Shown: positions 8,504 through 17,717 of the stretch, piece by piece
Position numbering within the stretch: position 1 is the stretch's first letter
Layout: each line of letters starts with the position of its first letter
NCBI RefSeq assembly: GCF_003007715.1
Contig: NZ_PXNO01000023.1
Coordinates: 434,001 to 498,000, forward strand
Direction: 5' to 3'
DNA: 64,000 nt
Origin: Marinobacter shengliensis
GTDB lineage: Bacteria > Pseudomonadota > Gammaproteobacteria > Pseudomonadales > Oleiphilaceae
Notes under the pieces: model-generated
Databases searched by the model: none
Told to the model about the DNA's origin: nothing
The model's input: the letters and a program-made list of their open reading frames with translations, nothing else
Program-made: the position numbers and the translations under genes

Positions 8504-9733
8504 TCAGAACAGTACCCGACAACGGATAGTGCCTTTCACCTGGCGAAGTTTTTCCAGCGCCAGTTCGCCGTAGGCCTTGTCGACATCAATAACCACATAG
8601 CCGATGTCTTCCTTGGTTTGCAGGTACTGGCCACACACGTTGATGCCGTTCTCGGAGAATACCTGGTTGATCTCGGACATCACGCCCGGCACGTTCTCGT
8701 GGATGTGCAGCAGGCGGTGCTGGTTCGGGTGCGAAGGCAGGGCCACTTCCGGGAAGTTCACAGAGGAGACGGAGGTGCCGTTGTCGCTGTACATGGCCAG
8801 CTTCTCGGCCACTTCGCGACCGATGTTTTCCTGAGCCTCGATGGTAGAACCGCCCACGTGCGGGGTCAGGATGCAGTTGTCGAATTCCCGCAGCGGAGAG
8901 ATGAACTCTTCATCGTTGGACTTCGGCTCAACCGGGAACACGTCTACCGCAGCCCCCAGCAGCTTGCCGGAGCGGAGGGCGTCGGCCAGGGCGTCAATGT
9001 CGACCACGGTGCCCCGGGATGCGTTCATCAGGATGGAGCCAGGCTTCATCTGGGCGAACTGCTCGGCCTTGAACATGTACTTGGTGGCCGGCGTTTCCGG
9101 TACGTGCAGGGAAACCACGTCTGCGATGTTCAGCAGTTCCTGCAGGGTGCCTACCTGGGTGGCATTACCAATCGACAGCTTGGAGACCACATCGTAGAAG
9201 TACACATCCATGCCCAAGCCTTCGGCCAGAACACTGAACTGGGTACCGATATTGCCGTAGCCGATGATGCCAAGCTTCTTGCCACGGATTTCGTAGCTGT
9301 TCTTGGCGGATTTCAGCCATTCGCCCCGGTGCGCCTTGGCGCTCTTCTCAGGCACGCCGCGCAGCAGCAGGATGGCCTGGGCCAATACCAGCTCGGCGAC
9401 GGAGCGAGTGTTGGAAAACGGTGCGTTGAATACCGCAACACCACGGCGGGTGGCGGCTTGCAGGTCGACCTGGTTGGTGCCAATACAGAAACAGCCCACG
9501 GCCACCAGCTTTTTGGCGGCGTCAAATACCTTCTCGGTCAATTGGGTGCGGGAGCGAATACCGACGAAGTGCGCATCGGCAATCTTCTCGATCAGCTCTT
9601 CCTCGCCCAGGGAATGGGACAGGTACTCAATGTTGGTGTAACCCGCAGCGTTCAGGGTATCAATGGCGGATTGATGCACGCCTTCCAGCAGCAGGATCCG
9701 GATTTTGCTCTTTTCGAGAGACGTATTTGACAT
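8504..9733 (-). CDS. serA: D-3-phosphoglycerate dehydrogenase
   Basis: A 409-residue NAD-dependent dehydrogenase for the first step of serine synthesis, matching the E. coli-type SerA length. The Rossmann motif is GIIGYGNIGTQ, the catalytic region includes SRGTVVDIDALADAL and the His of TPHVGGSTIEAQENIG, and a C-terminal ACT domain (about residues 335-409, HENVPGVMSEINQVFSENGI) is the serine-sensing part. SerA of this type can also reduce 2-oxoglutarate to D-2-hydroxyglutarate. The gene is divergent from a probable D-2-hydroxyglutarate dehydrogenase, which would recycle that product. Confidence 0.95.
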   Translation of the reverse strand: MSNTSLEKSKIRILLLEGVHQSAIDTLNAAGYTNIEYLSHSLGEEELIEKIADAHFVGIRSRTQLTEKVFDAAKKLVAVGCFCIGTNQVDLQAATRRGVAVFNAPFSNTRSVAELVLAQAILLLRGVPEKSAKAHRGEWLKSAKNSYEIRGKKLGIIGYGNIGTQFSVLAEGLGMDVYFYDVVSKLSIGNATQVGTLQELLNIADVVSLHVPETPATKYMFKAEQFAQMKPGSILMNASRGTVVDIDALADALRSGKLLGAAVDVFPVEPKSNDEEFISPLREFDNCILTPHVGGSTIEAQENIGREVAEKLAMYSDNGTSVSSVNFPEVALPSHPNQHRLLHIHENVPGVMSEINQVFSENGINVCGQYLQTKEDIGYVVIDVDKAYGELALEKLRQVKGTIRCRVLF

Positions 9734-9920
9734 GGGCTTGCTTCCGAACCTTTCGTCACGTGAAATGACCGCGGCCGGGGATCGTCAACCCGGCTCACAG
9801 AACAGGGGCGGTATGATACCATAAAAGGAACTTTTCACAGCGCGCCGGTTTGCCTGAATCAATTCCTTGCGAATCGCCGAACCACAGGCCCGGCCCAAAC
9901 CTGACGAGACTGACGCATCC

Positions 9921-11324
9921 ATGAATTCCGAACAGATCATTGCTTCCCTGAAAGAGCTGGTGGCCGCCGGTGACGCACCGGGAAAAGTGCTGACGGACCC
10001 GGCCGACCTGGACACCTACGGCAAGGACTGGACCAAGATCTATCCCCCCAAACCATTAGCAATTGTTCTGCCCAAGACCACTGAGCAGGTGCAGGCGTTG
10101 GTGAAGTTTGCCAATGATAACCAGATAGCGCTGGTGCCCTCAGGCGGACGCACGGGTTTGAGTGCCGGTGCGGTGGCGGCGAACGGTGAGGTGGTCGTCG
10201 CGTTCGACAACATGAACCAGATTCTGGATTTCAACGCCAGCGACCGCATTGTGCGTTGCCAGGCTGGGGTGGTCACTGAACAGTTGCAAAATTTTGCCGA
10301 AGAAAACGGCCTGTACTACCCGGTGGATTTTGCCTCAGCGGGTTCCAGCCAGCTCGGCGGCAACCTGTCCACCAATGCCGGTGGCATCAAGGTGATCCGC
10401 TACGGCATGAGCCGCGACTGGGTGGCCGGCCTGAAAGTGGTCACCGGAAAGGGCGATATCCTGGACCTGAACAAGGACCTGGAAAAGAACAACACCGGCT
10501 ACGACCTGCGCCATCTGTTTATCGGTGCCGAGGGTACCCTGGGCTTTATTACCGAAGCCACCATGAAGCTCACCCGCCAGCCAGACAACCTGACGGTGCT
10601 GGTGCTGGGGCTGGGCGACCTGACCAACACCATGGATGTGCTGCAGAAGTTCCAGAGCAAGCTGGACCTGACCGCCTACGAGTTCTTCTCCCATCAGGCC
10701 ATGGGCCACGTTCTGGCTCACGGCCAGGTGCAGGCTCCGTTTGAAACAGAAGCGCCTTATTACGCACTGCTGGAGTTCGAGGCGGTATCTGACCAGGTGA
10801 TGGACGACGCCATGGCGCTGTTCGAGCACTGCGTAGAGGAAGGCTGGGTACTGGATGGCGTGATCAGCCAGAGCGAGACCCAGGCCCAGAACCTGTGGCA
10901 GCTGCGGGAGCGGATTTCCGAGTCGATTGCCCCGCGTACCCCCTACAAGAATGACATTTCCGTGGTGGTGTCAAAAGTGCCGGGTTTCCTGCAGGAAATC
11001 GAAAGCGTGGTGACCGATCACTACCCGGACTTCGAGATCATCTGGTTCGGTCATATTGGTGACGGCAACCTGCATCTGAACATTCTCAAGCCTGAAGGTA
11101 TGGCTAACGAGGATTTCTTCGAGAAATGCCAGCAGGTGAACAAGTGGGTGTTTGAGATCGTCGAACGCTATCAGGGCAGTGTGTCCGCCGAACATGGCGT
11201 GGGCATGACCAAGAAGCCATACTTGCAGTACACCCGCAGCGAAGCCGAAATTGCTTATTTGCGAGGCATCAAGCAGGTGTTCGATCCCAATGGCATCATG
11301 AACCCGGGCAAGATTTTCGATTGA
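9921..11324 (+). CDS. FAD-linked oxidase, probable D-2-hydroxyglutarate dehydrogenase
   Basis: A 467-residue flavoprotein of the GlcD/D2HGDH family (FAD_binding_4 plus a C-terminal FAD-oxidase domain). FAD-binding features are LVPSGGRTGLSAGA and GSSQLGGNLSTNAGGIKVIR. The metal-binding motif is GHIGDGNLHLNI and the C terminus has SAEHGVGMTKKPYL. The start at 9921 is the first well-placed ATG; earlier in-frame codons lie in the divergent promoter region. Divergent placement next to serA is known in Pseudomonas, where the enzyme oxidises D-2-hydroxyglutarate made by SerA and drives serine synthesis. D-lactate dehydrogenase is the main alternative. Confidence 0.82.
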   Translation: MNSEQIIASLKELVAAGDAPGKVLTDPADLDTYGKDWTKIYPPKPLAIVLPKTTEQVQALVKFANDNQIALVPSGGRTGLSAGAVAANGEVVVAFDNMNQILDFNASDRIVRCQAGVVTEQLQNFAEENGLYYPVDFASAGSSQLGGNLSTNAGGIKVIRYGMSRDWVAGLKVVTGKGDILDLNKDLEKNNTGYDLRHLFIGAEGTLGFITEATMKLTRQPDNLTVLVLGLGDLTNTMDVLQKFQSKLDLTAYEFFSHQAMGHVLAHGQVQAPFETEAPYYALLEFEAVSDQVMDDAMALFEHCVEEGWVLDGVISQSETQAQNLWQLRERISESIAPRTPYKNDISVVVSKVPGFLQEIESVVTDHYPDFEIIWFGHIGDGNLHLNILKPEGMANEDFFEKCQQVNKWVFEIVERYQGSVSAEHGVGMTKKPYLQYTRSEAEIAYLRGIKQVFDPNGIMNPGKIFD

Positions 11325-11356
11325 TCCGGGTTCGTTGAAGGCGAGGTTTTCGGCGA

Positions 11357-12034
11357 GTGCAGGAACACATTGTCGTGCTCACCGGCGCTGGCATCAGCGC
11401 CGAAAGCGGTCTCTCCACCTTCCGCGACAGCGGAGGCCTGTGGGAGCAACACAGCGTCTACGATGTGGCCACGCCGGAGGCCTTTGCCCGCAATCAGGAG
11501 CTGGTGCTGCGGTTCTACAATGAACGCCGGCACCAGCTGGAATCGGTACAGCCCAATCCTGCTCACCGCCTGTTGGCCGAGCTGGAAAGCCGCTACCGAG
11601 TCACGGTGGTTACCCAGAACGTGGATGACCTGCACGAGCGGGGCGGCTCCACCAACGTGCTACACCTGCACGGCGAACTCACCAAGGCCCGCAGCTCTGG
11701 TTTTCCTGAGCTGATTTACGACATCGGCTACAAGGAAATTCACCCCGGCGATGTATGCGAACGCGGCACCCAGCTGCGGCCGCATATTGTCTGGTTCGGT
11801 GAGGAAGTGCCGATGCTGGATGCGGCCGCTGAGGTGGTTCGTACTGCTGACCGTCTGCTTATTGTCGGGACATCCCTACAGGTCTACCCGGCTGCCGGAC
11901 TGGTTTACGAGGTCGACATCGATGTGCCCATCACCGTGATTGATCCCGGCGAGCCGGCCTCGGTTTCCAGGGCAAGGGTCATTCGTAAAGGTGCGAGTGA
12001 TGGCTTGAGTGAGTGGGTCACGACGTTGGCCTAG
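11357..12034 (+). CDS. cobB: Sirtuin-type NAD-dependent protein deacylase, without the zinc cysteines
   Basis: A 225-residue Sir2 protein that would remove acyl groups from lysines using NAD. It has the NAD loop GAGISAESGLSTFRD, TQNVDDLHERGG, catalytic His in LHLHGE, and a YNER sequence matching the Tyr-x-x-Arg of CobB-type desuccinylases. Only one cysteine is present in the whole chain (GDVCERG), so the usual four-cysteine zinc site is missing. The GTG start at 11357 is 32 bases after the dehydrogenase stop, so the two are probably co-transcribed; the exact start is uncertain. Confidence 0.85.
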   Translation: MQEHIVVLTGAGISAESGLSTFRDSGGLWEQHSVYDVATPEAFARNQELVLRFYNERRHQLESVQPNPAHRLLAELESRYRVTVVTQNVDDLHERGGSTNVLHLHGELTKARSSGFPELIYDIGYKEIHPGDVCERGTQLRPHIVWFGEEVPMLDAAAEVVRTADRLLIVGTSLQVYPAAGLVYEVDIDVPITVIDPGEPASVSRARVIRKGASDGLSEWVTTLA

Positions 12035-12094
12035 CACCCATGTTTGGAGTGCTGCTGTGCTACATATTTGGCACTCCCCGACAGGGCCCGTTCC

Positions 12095-13399
12095 TCAACC
12101 TCTCAGGTATTTTTCCAATTCTGATCTGAAAGCTGCCTGTACACCCAGTCGTTTCAACATCCAGTAATGCCCGGCAATCATCCGGTCTATAAAGATGCTC
12201 TCCACGGGCGGCTTGAAGTAATCCAAGTATTTGAACACGGTGCTGGTTTTTGCCGCTACGTGCTTGTGGATGTCGGCCTCGGCAAAGTCGTAAGGCTCAT
12301 CATTCAGGAACGGAATGATCAGGATGTCTCGCCACATGGCGTAGTAGGCTTCGTCTACTGCTGGCTGGTTATCAACCCTGGCGCCAAGATCGATCAAGTA
12401 TTGGTCCAGGGCCTGATAGTCTTCATCCAACGCTGCAATCAAGGCCTTACGGTAAGCCTCGACAATCTCCGGCTTCAGCTTCTTCACGCACCCGAAGTCG
12501 TACATGATGATGGTGCCGTCCGGCCGGTAGGCGAAGTTGCCGGCGTGTGGGTCGCCGTGGATGCACTGGAAGCGGAACAGTTGGTCGGCCATGATGGTGA
12601 AGATGCGGTGGCCGATGTCGTTGAGGGTTTCCTGGCTGTAGCGTTCCGGGGTCACCTGGCTGACATGGTCGCCTTCCACTAGTTCCAGGGTCAGTACCCG
12701 CCGGGTGGAGTGGCTGTCGACCACCTCCGGAATAACCACCCAGGGCTGGTCTTTGTGGAATTCGTGAAAGAGTTTGAGATTGCGGGCTTCGTTTTCGTAG
12801 TCCAGTTCTTCTTTCAGGCGCAGGCGGATTTCGCCGAACAGCTGGTCTACGGTCTCCTTGGGCATTTTCAGCAGGCCGCCCAGCTTCAGGGCGAGGCGTA
12901 GCTGTTTCAGGTCGGAGTCACAGGATTCGTCAACGCCGGGGTACTGCACCTTGACGATCACATTGGTGCCGTCGTGCAGCCGAGCACGATGTACCTGGCC
13001 GATGGAGGCGGACGCGTAAGGGGTTTCCTGCAGGTACTCGAACAGTTCACCCACCGGTTTGCCCAGCTCGCTCTCCACCTGCGCAAGAATGACATCGAAA
13101 GGCATGGGTGGGGCTTCTTTCTGGAGCTTTTCCAGAGCCTGGGAAAACTCTTTGGGCAGGAAGTCCTGGGTCTGGGACGCAATTTGCCCCACCTTCATCA
13201 CTGCACCCTTGAGTTCACCCAAGGTGTCGGCAATCTCGCCGGCCATACGGGTGTAACTTTCGCTACGAGCGCCTTCGTCGTCGACCGTGCGGAACATGCG
13301 CCGGGCCCTTTGGCCCGCGTACTGGCCCGCCACGGAGGCTGTCATGCCTGCGAGTTTGAAGAAGCGTCCTGTACGGGACGTAACCGGTTTCTTCGCCAT
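12095..13399 (-). CDS. ABC1/UbiB-family atypical kinase
   Basis: A 434-residue protein of the ADCK/ABC1 family. It has the family's KxGQ motif (GAVMKVGQIASQTQDFLP), the altered glycine loop ASIGQVHRARL, a nucleotide Lys in VIVKVQYPGV, catalytic HGDPHAGNFAYR and metal-binding YDFGCVKKL. These proteins are ATPases or kinases linked to quinone synthesis or lipid homeostasis. It is shorter than UbiB proper (about 530-550) and lacks its C-terminal membrane helices, so I do not name it ubiB. It is the last gene of a minus-strand operon, 59 bases after the FAH-family gene. Confidence 0.87.
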   Translation of the reverse strand: MAKKPVTSRTGRFFKLAGMTASVAGQYAGQRARRMFRTVDDEGARSESYTRMAGEIADTLGELKGAVMKVGQIASQTQDFLPKEFSQALEKLQKEAPPMPFDVILAQVESELGKPVGELFEYLQETPYASASIGQVHRARLHDGTNVIVKVQYPGVDESCDSDLKQLRLALKLGGLLKMPKETVDQLFGEIRLRLKEELDYENEARNLKLFHEFHKDQPWVVIPEVVDSHSTRRVLTLELVEGDHVSQVTPERYSQETLNDIGHRIFTIMADQLFRFQCIHGDPHAGNFAYRPDGTIIMYDFGCVKKLKPEIVEAYRKALIAALDEDYQALDQYLIDLGARVDNQPAVDEAYYAMWRDILIIPFLNDEPYDFAEADIHKHVAAKTSTVFKYLDYFKPPVESIFIDRMIAGHYWMLKRLGVQAAFRSELEKYLRG

Positions 13400-13458
13400 G
13401 GTCCTGTCTGTTTCCCTGAAACGCGTGGTTCGCCTGAATATGCGTTCAGGCGGGCAAA

Positions 13459-14121
13459 TCAGACCACTGTTGTCTCCACAAACAGCACATCTTCCAGTTC
13501 CAGCGACAGGGTCTGGCCGGAGACCAGTGGCCCGACGCCTTTGGGAGTTCCGGTCAGCACCACGTCTCCGGGCTGCAGGGTGAACTGGCTGCTCATGTGG
13601 GCGATCAGCGGCACAATGGGGTTCAGCATATCACGGGTGTCGCCGGTCTGTTGGCGTAGTCCGTTTATGTCCAGAGTGAAACGGATATTGCCTTTGGGAA
13701 GCTTGTCGGCAGCCACAAACGGGGAGAGCGGGCAGGCGCCGTCAAAGGCCTTGGCCCGCTCCCAGGGCTGGCTTTTCTCCTTGAGCTTGCTTTGTACATC
13801 TCGCAGCGTCAGGTCCAGCGCCAGGCCGTAGCCCAGAATGGCACCCTCGGCTTCGCTGGCAGAAGCGTTGGTGAGCGGCCGGCCGATGAGCACGGCCAGT
13901 TCGGTTTCAAAGTGGACTTCGCCCTGGTTGCGGGGAAAATCCAGAGGGCGGGTAATATGTACCGCTGCCGTTGACGGTTTGATGAACAGCAACGGCTCGT
14001 CGGGCACCGGGTTATTCAGTTCCCGCGCGTGCTCGGCGTAGTTGCGACCAATGCACACGATTTTGCCCAGGGGTAGATGAACCGGTGTGCCATCTTTCCA
14101 GTGATGTTGATAATCGGGCAT
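13459..14121 (-). CDS. Fumarylacetoacetate hydrolase-family protein
   Basis: A 220-residue FAH-fold enzyme. The core motif KIVCIGRNYAEHARELNN is followed by metal ligands in GEVHFETELAVLIGR and a domain ending VVLTGTPKGVGPL. Small FAH proteins like YcgM act as acylpyruvate hydrolases or oxaloacetate decarboxylases. The gene lies 21 bases after apt and 59 bases before the ABC1 gene in one minus-strand unit. Its link to purine salvage is not obvious, so the substrate is left open. Confidence 0.87.
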   Translation of the reverse strand: MPDYQHHWKDGTPVHLPLGKIVCIGRNYAEHARELNNPVPDEPLLFIKPSTAAVHITRPLDFPRNQGEVHFETELAVLIGRPLTNASASEAEGAILGYGLALDLTLRDVQSKLKEKSQPWERAKAFDGACPLSPFVAADKLPKGNIRFTLDINGLRQQTGDTRDMLNPIVPLIAHMSSQFTLQPGDVVLTGTPKGVGPLVSGQTLSLELEDVLFVETTVV

Positions 14122-14142
14122 GGTCGCCTCCTTTAACGGTGG

Positions 14143-14685
14143 TTATTCTCCCTCGAACGAACACACAGTATAAACCTGCAGGCCGTCTTCCTGCAGCTTG
14201 CGCGAACCGCCCAGGTCCGGCAGGTCGATCATGGCGGCTACTTCCACGATTTCCGCGCCAATGCGCCGAATCAGTCGGGTTGCGGCCAGCATGGTGCCGC
14301 CGGTGGCAATCAGGTCGTCTACCAGTATCACTTTATCGCCGGGCTTGAAGGCGTCCTTGTGCAGCTCCACCGACGCCGTGCCGTATTCCAACTCGTAGTC
14401 TTCCACCAGGGTATCAAAAGGCAGTTTACCCTTCTTGCGCACCAGTACCAGTGAGGCGTTGAGCTCATAGGCCAGGGCCGAGCCGATGATAAAACCGCGG
14501 GCATCCACCGCGGCCACGGCATCGATTTGCTGGCCATGGTAGCGGTGCACAAAGGCGTCAATCAGCTTGCGGAACGCGGTCTTGTCTTGCAGAACCGTGG
14601 TGATATCCCGGAAGGAAACCCCGGGCTTTGGCCAGTCCGGCACGGTGCGGATGGCTTTCTTTATACTCTCGGAAAAATAATCCAT
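14143..14685 (-). CDS. apt: Adenine phosphoribosyltransferase
   Basis: A 180-residue purine salvage enzyme that converts adenine and PRPP to AMP. The PRPP-binding loop is [17 protein letters not shown], the hood region has [19 protein letters not shown], and the N terminus has [15 protein letters not shown], all typical of Apt. AGGTGAG lies just before the ATG. The upstream neighbour, 22 bases away, is a purine permease, so uptake and salvage are paired. Confidence 0.95.
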   Translation of the reverse strand: MDYFSESIKKAIRTVPDWPKPGVSFRDITTVLQDKTAFRKLIDAFVHRYHGQQIDAVAAVDARGFIIGSALAYELNASLVLVRKKGKLPFDTLVEDYELEYGTASVELHKDAFKPGDKVILVDDLIATGGTMLAATRLIRRIGAEIVEVAAMIDLPDLGGSRKLQEDGLQVYTVCSFEGE

Positions 14686-14707
14686 AACTCACCTGTGTGG
14701 ACCCGGC

Positions 14708-16006
14708 TTACGCCAGATCCAGAAACATGAATTTCAGAACGAAGACAACGGCGATGGTGGTGACGCTCCAGTTCAGATCAGACCATTTGCCGGCCAGGGC
14801 CTTGACTGCCACGTAGGTGATAAAGCCGAGGGCAATACCATGGGCGATAGAAAACGTCAGCGGCATCATCAAGGCGGTGACGATGGCCGGTGCGATGTCG
14901 GTGATGTCGTCCCAGTCCACCAGTTTCAGACCGCTGGCCATCAGACAGGCAACGTAAAGCAACGCCGGGGCCGTTGCGTAAGGCGGGATAACGCTGGCAA
15001 TGGGTGAGAACAGCAGGCAGGCCAGGAACAGCAGGGCGACCACGACGGCGGTCAGGCCGGTGCGGCCACCTGCCGCGATACCGGCGGTGGATTCCACATA
15101 GCTGGTGGTGGTGGATGTACCCAGTGCAGAGCCCGCCATGGTTGCTACCGAATCTGACATCAGGGCCCGGCCCAGGCGCGGCAGCTTGCCGTCTTTATCC
15201 AGCAGGCCGCCTTTTTGGGCAGCGCCCACCAGGGTGCCGGAAGTATCGAACAGGTCCACAAACAGGAAGGCAAACACCACGCTGATCATGCCTACGTTCA
15301 GGGCGCCAGCCAGGTCCAGCTGCATAAAGGTGGGGGCAATGCTTGGTGGGGCCGACACAAGCCCCTGATACTCCACCATGCCCAGCATCATCGCGATCAC
15401 GGTAATGGCGATAATGCCGATCATCACAGAACCGGTGATCTGACGGAAAGACAGCGCACAGATCAGCACAAAACCACCGAAGAAAAGCAGTGCCTCGGGA
15501 ACCATGACGTCACCCAGACTGACCAGCGTAGCGGGGTGATCAACCACAATGCCGGCGTTTTTCAGGGCAATCAGGGCCAGGAAGAAGCCAATGCCGGCAG
15601 AAATGCCAAACCGCAGCGACATGGGAATGGAATTGATGATCCACTCCCGCACCTTGAAGATGCTCAGCAGGAAGAACAGGAAGCCGGAGAGAAATACCGC
15701 GCCCAGGGCCACCTGCCAGGTGTATCCCATGCTGCCTACCACGGTGAACGAGAAGAACGCGTTCAGGCCCATGCCCGGGGCCAGTGCGATGGGGTAGTTG
15801 GCCCACAAGCCCATAATCAGGGTGCCGATCACTGCCGCCAGGCAGGTCGCAACAAACACCGCACCGAAATCCATGCCGGTGGAGGACAGTAGGCTGGGGT
15901 TGACCACGATGATGTACGCCATGGTCAGGAAGGTGGTAATGCCCGCTACCACTTCTTTACGAACATTGGTGCCGTGGGCCTGGAGTTGGAACAGTCGTTC
16001 AAGCAT
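14708..16006 (-). CDS. NCS2 purine permease (AzgA-like, hypoxanthine/guanine/adenine)
   Basis: A 432-residue inner-membrane transporter of the AzgA subgroup of nucleobase:cation symporters, with about twelve to fourteen hydrophobic segments. Typical features are the N terminus EVVAGITTFLTMAYIIVVNP, FSFTVVGSMGYTWQVALGAV, FVDLFDTSGTLVGAAQKGG and ALGTSTTTSYVESTAGIAAG. It is the first gene of a permease-apt-FAH-ABC1 operon. Pairing with apt favours adenine or another purine as substrate; the precise specificity cannot be read from sequence. Confidence 0.9.
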   Translation of the reverse strand: MLERLFQLQAHGTNVRKEVVAGITTFLTMAYIIVVNPSLLSSTGMDFGAVFVATCLAAVIGTLIMGLWANYPIALAPGMGLNAFFSFTVVGSMGYTWQVALGAVFLSGFLFFLLSIFKVREWIINSIPMSLRFGISAGIGFFLALIALKNAGIVVDHPATLVSLGDVMVPEALLFFGGFVLICALSFRQITGSVMIGIIAITVIAMMLGMVEYQGLVSAPPSIAPTFMQLDLAGALNVGMISVVFAFLFVDLFDTSGTLVGAAQKGGLLDKDGKLPRLGRALMSDSVATMAGSALGTSTTTSYVESTAGIAAGGRTGLTAVVVALLFLACLLFSPIASVIPPYATAPALLYVACLMASGLKLVDWDDITDIAPAIVTALMMPLTFSIAHGIALGFITYVAVKALAGKWSDLNWSVTTIAVVFVLKFMFLDLA

Positions 16007-16143
16007 GACGGGGGTCTGCCTCTCGGGATGCCTGGGTTGGGGTTTGAAACTCTGTTTACGTGCGGAAATCGTGAACTGGGTGAAAAAACGGCAATCTTAC
16101 CGGCTCACGGGTCTCAGGCCAAGGCCAGGGAATGATTGACCGT

Positions 16144-16761
16144 TCAGCCCGTGCTGTGATCTCGCTGTAGCCGGATATCGAAACGGACGGCCAGCATGCG
16201 TACGGTTACTATGAACAACAGGCCGATGGTCAGGGCGATAGACTCGCTTTCCAGGAACCACTGGCACACAAAGTACAGCCAGCATCCGGCGAATGCGATG
16301 GAGGCGTAGATCTGATCCTTACGAAAGATGAAGGGCACTTCGTTGCACAGAGTGTCGCGCAGTGCGCCGCCGAAGCAGCCCGTCATTACGCCGAGCATGG
16401 ACGCGATAAACCAGGAATGGCCCAGGTCCAGCGCCAACTGGGCGCCGAGAATCGAGAAAATGCCGAGGCCAATGGCATCCGGGAAAACAATACGGGATTC
16501 CTTGAGGCTGTGCGCCCGGCTCCAGTAACTGAATACAATCGCCATGGCCAGAATCAGGATAGGCTGCTCCTGGTGCTTGATCCAGTACAGCGGGTGGTTA
16601 TCCATGATCAGATCCCGCAACGTGCCGCCACCCAGCGCAGTAATAAAACCGATGGCAAAAATGCCCACGGGGTCCATGTTCTTCGAACGAGCGACAATCA
16701 TGCCGGAAATGGCAAATGCCACAACCCCAATCATTTCAAGTGTATAGATGATGTCGAACAT
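16144..16761 (-). CDS. TRIC-family membrane protein (YicG/UPF0126)
   Basis: A 205-residue integral membrane protein with two repeats of three helices plus a seventh. Each repeat carries the family glycine motif (ALGGGTLRDLI and GCFGGALRDTLCNEVPFIF). Bacterial TRIC proteins are trimeric cation channels; some of the wider family have been linked to glycine uptake. It starts at 16761 with MFDIIYTLEMIGVVAFAISGM and is separated by 137 bases from the purine permease, so it is probably transcribed alone. Confidence 0.88.
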   Translation of the reverse strand: MFDIIYTLEMIGVVAFAISGMIVARSKNMDPVGIFAIGFITALGGGTLRDLIMDNHPLYWIKHQEQPILILAMAIVFSYWSRAHSLKESRIVFPDAIGLGIFSILGAQLALDLGHSWFIASMLGVMTGCFGGALRDTLCNEVPFIFRKDQIYASIAFAGCWLYFVCQWFLESESIALTIGLLFIVTVRMLAVRFDIRLQRDHSTG

Positions 16762-16984
16762 GGCCGGCTCTGGGGCAGAAAGTGTACGTAAGCAAGGGTG
16801 ATCAAACGGGAGTGCGAAGGATAGCCGAAAACGGGCTTGGATTCACCTGACGGCACCCCACCTGTGCCGAGAAATGATGAAGAACGGAGACAGGATACAG
16901 AATTACCTGAAGAGTGATCTGCCAGCCCCTGACATGGCGTATGTTCAACGACCCCTGTTTTCATTGATCCGGAGTACACCATAA

Positions 16985-17554
16985 ATGCCGCTGATTCGCC
17001 TTGCCTACGCCAGTGAAGCAACCTTTGAAGCCAAACCTCTGGAGAAAGGGGTTGAGCCCCACGTTGCCCGTATTCTGCTTGTGTCTCGTCGGAACAACGG
17101 AAAAGTAGGGCTTGTAGGCGGGCTGTATTACGGTGACAACCGCTTTTTCCAATATCTGGAGGGTGAAGAGGAGGCCGTTCGGGACACTTACCAGAGAATT
17201 CTTCAGGACCCAAGGCATCGTAATGTCCGGACGTTGATCGAGGAGCCGGTGGCCGAGCGGTCGTTCACAAACTGGTCGATGAAGTACGTGCCGGCCTCTG
17301 CAGATGTTCAGGCATTTCTTCAGAAGCACCACTTGCCAGAGTTCAATCCATCCGCTTTTGACAGCACCCAGTGTGAAGAAATGATCGACCTGATCCGCCG
17401 CTCCAGTCAGGACCAGAAGCTGGTCAACTACGACGAGCCGGTCCGCAGTACGTCACCCGCCCCACAAACGCTGTCACCAGGCCTTAAAGCCGGGCTGGTT
17501 GTTGCTGCGGTGGGCCTGGTCGTGGCGCTGGCGGTCAGCGCGACTATGTTGTAG
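16985..17554 (+). CDS. BLUF blue-light photoreceptor with C-terminal membrane anchor
   Basis: A 189-residue protein whose first 100 residues form a BLUF domain, which binds FAD and senses blue light. Key residues are present: Tyr8 in RLAYAS, Asn37/38 in LLVSRRNNGK, Gln56 in FFQYLEG, DPRHRNV, and Trp97/Met99 in NWSMKYV. A linker of about 60 residues is followed by a single hydrophobic segment at the very C terminus (LVVAAVGLVVALAVSATML, about 170-188), so the domain faces the cytoplasm on a tail anchor. No EAL or other output domain is fused. The ATG at 16985 begins directly before the first BLUF strand. Confidence 0.88.
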   Translation: MPLIRLAYASEATFEAKPLEKGVEPHVARILLVSRRNNGKVGLVGGLYYGDNRFFQYLEGEEEAVRDTYQRILQDPRHRNVRTLIEEPVAERSFTNWSMKYVPASADVQAFLQKHHLPEFNPSAFDSTQCEEMIDLIRRSSQDQKLVNYDEPVRSTSPAPQTLSPGLKAGLVVAAVGLVVALAVSATML

Positions 17555-17717
17555 GGCTGAATCAGCGTGGTTTATACGAAACGATAAGCGATCTTGATTT
17601 GCTTCATGATGCAACTGCGTTTAGCTTGGTGCGATTCAATAAAAAAGCTGAACAAGACGCCGCTTGAGCCCGAACACTGCAGTTACGCTGATCGGCCCCA
17701 AGGCATCAGGAGAGATC

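Noticed and set aside
8618..9730. Long open frame on the plus strand antisense to serA (370 codons)
   Set aside because: Mirror frame of a GC-rich conserved gene; no domain, no ribosome site, and serA is unmistakable.
12040..12080. GGAGTGC/GCACTCC inverted repeat between the sirtuin and ABC1 kinase genes as a terminator
   Set aside because: The loop is long (about 18 bases) and no T-run follows, so support is too weak to list.
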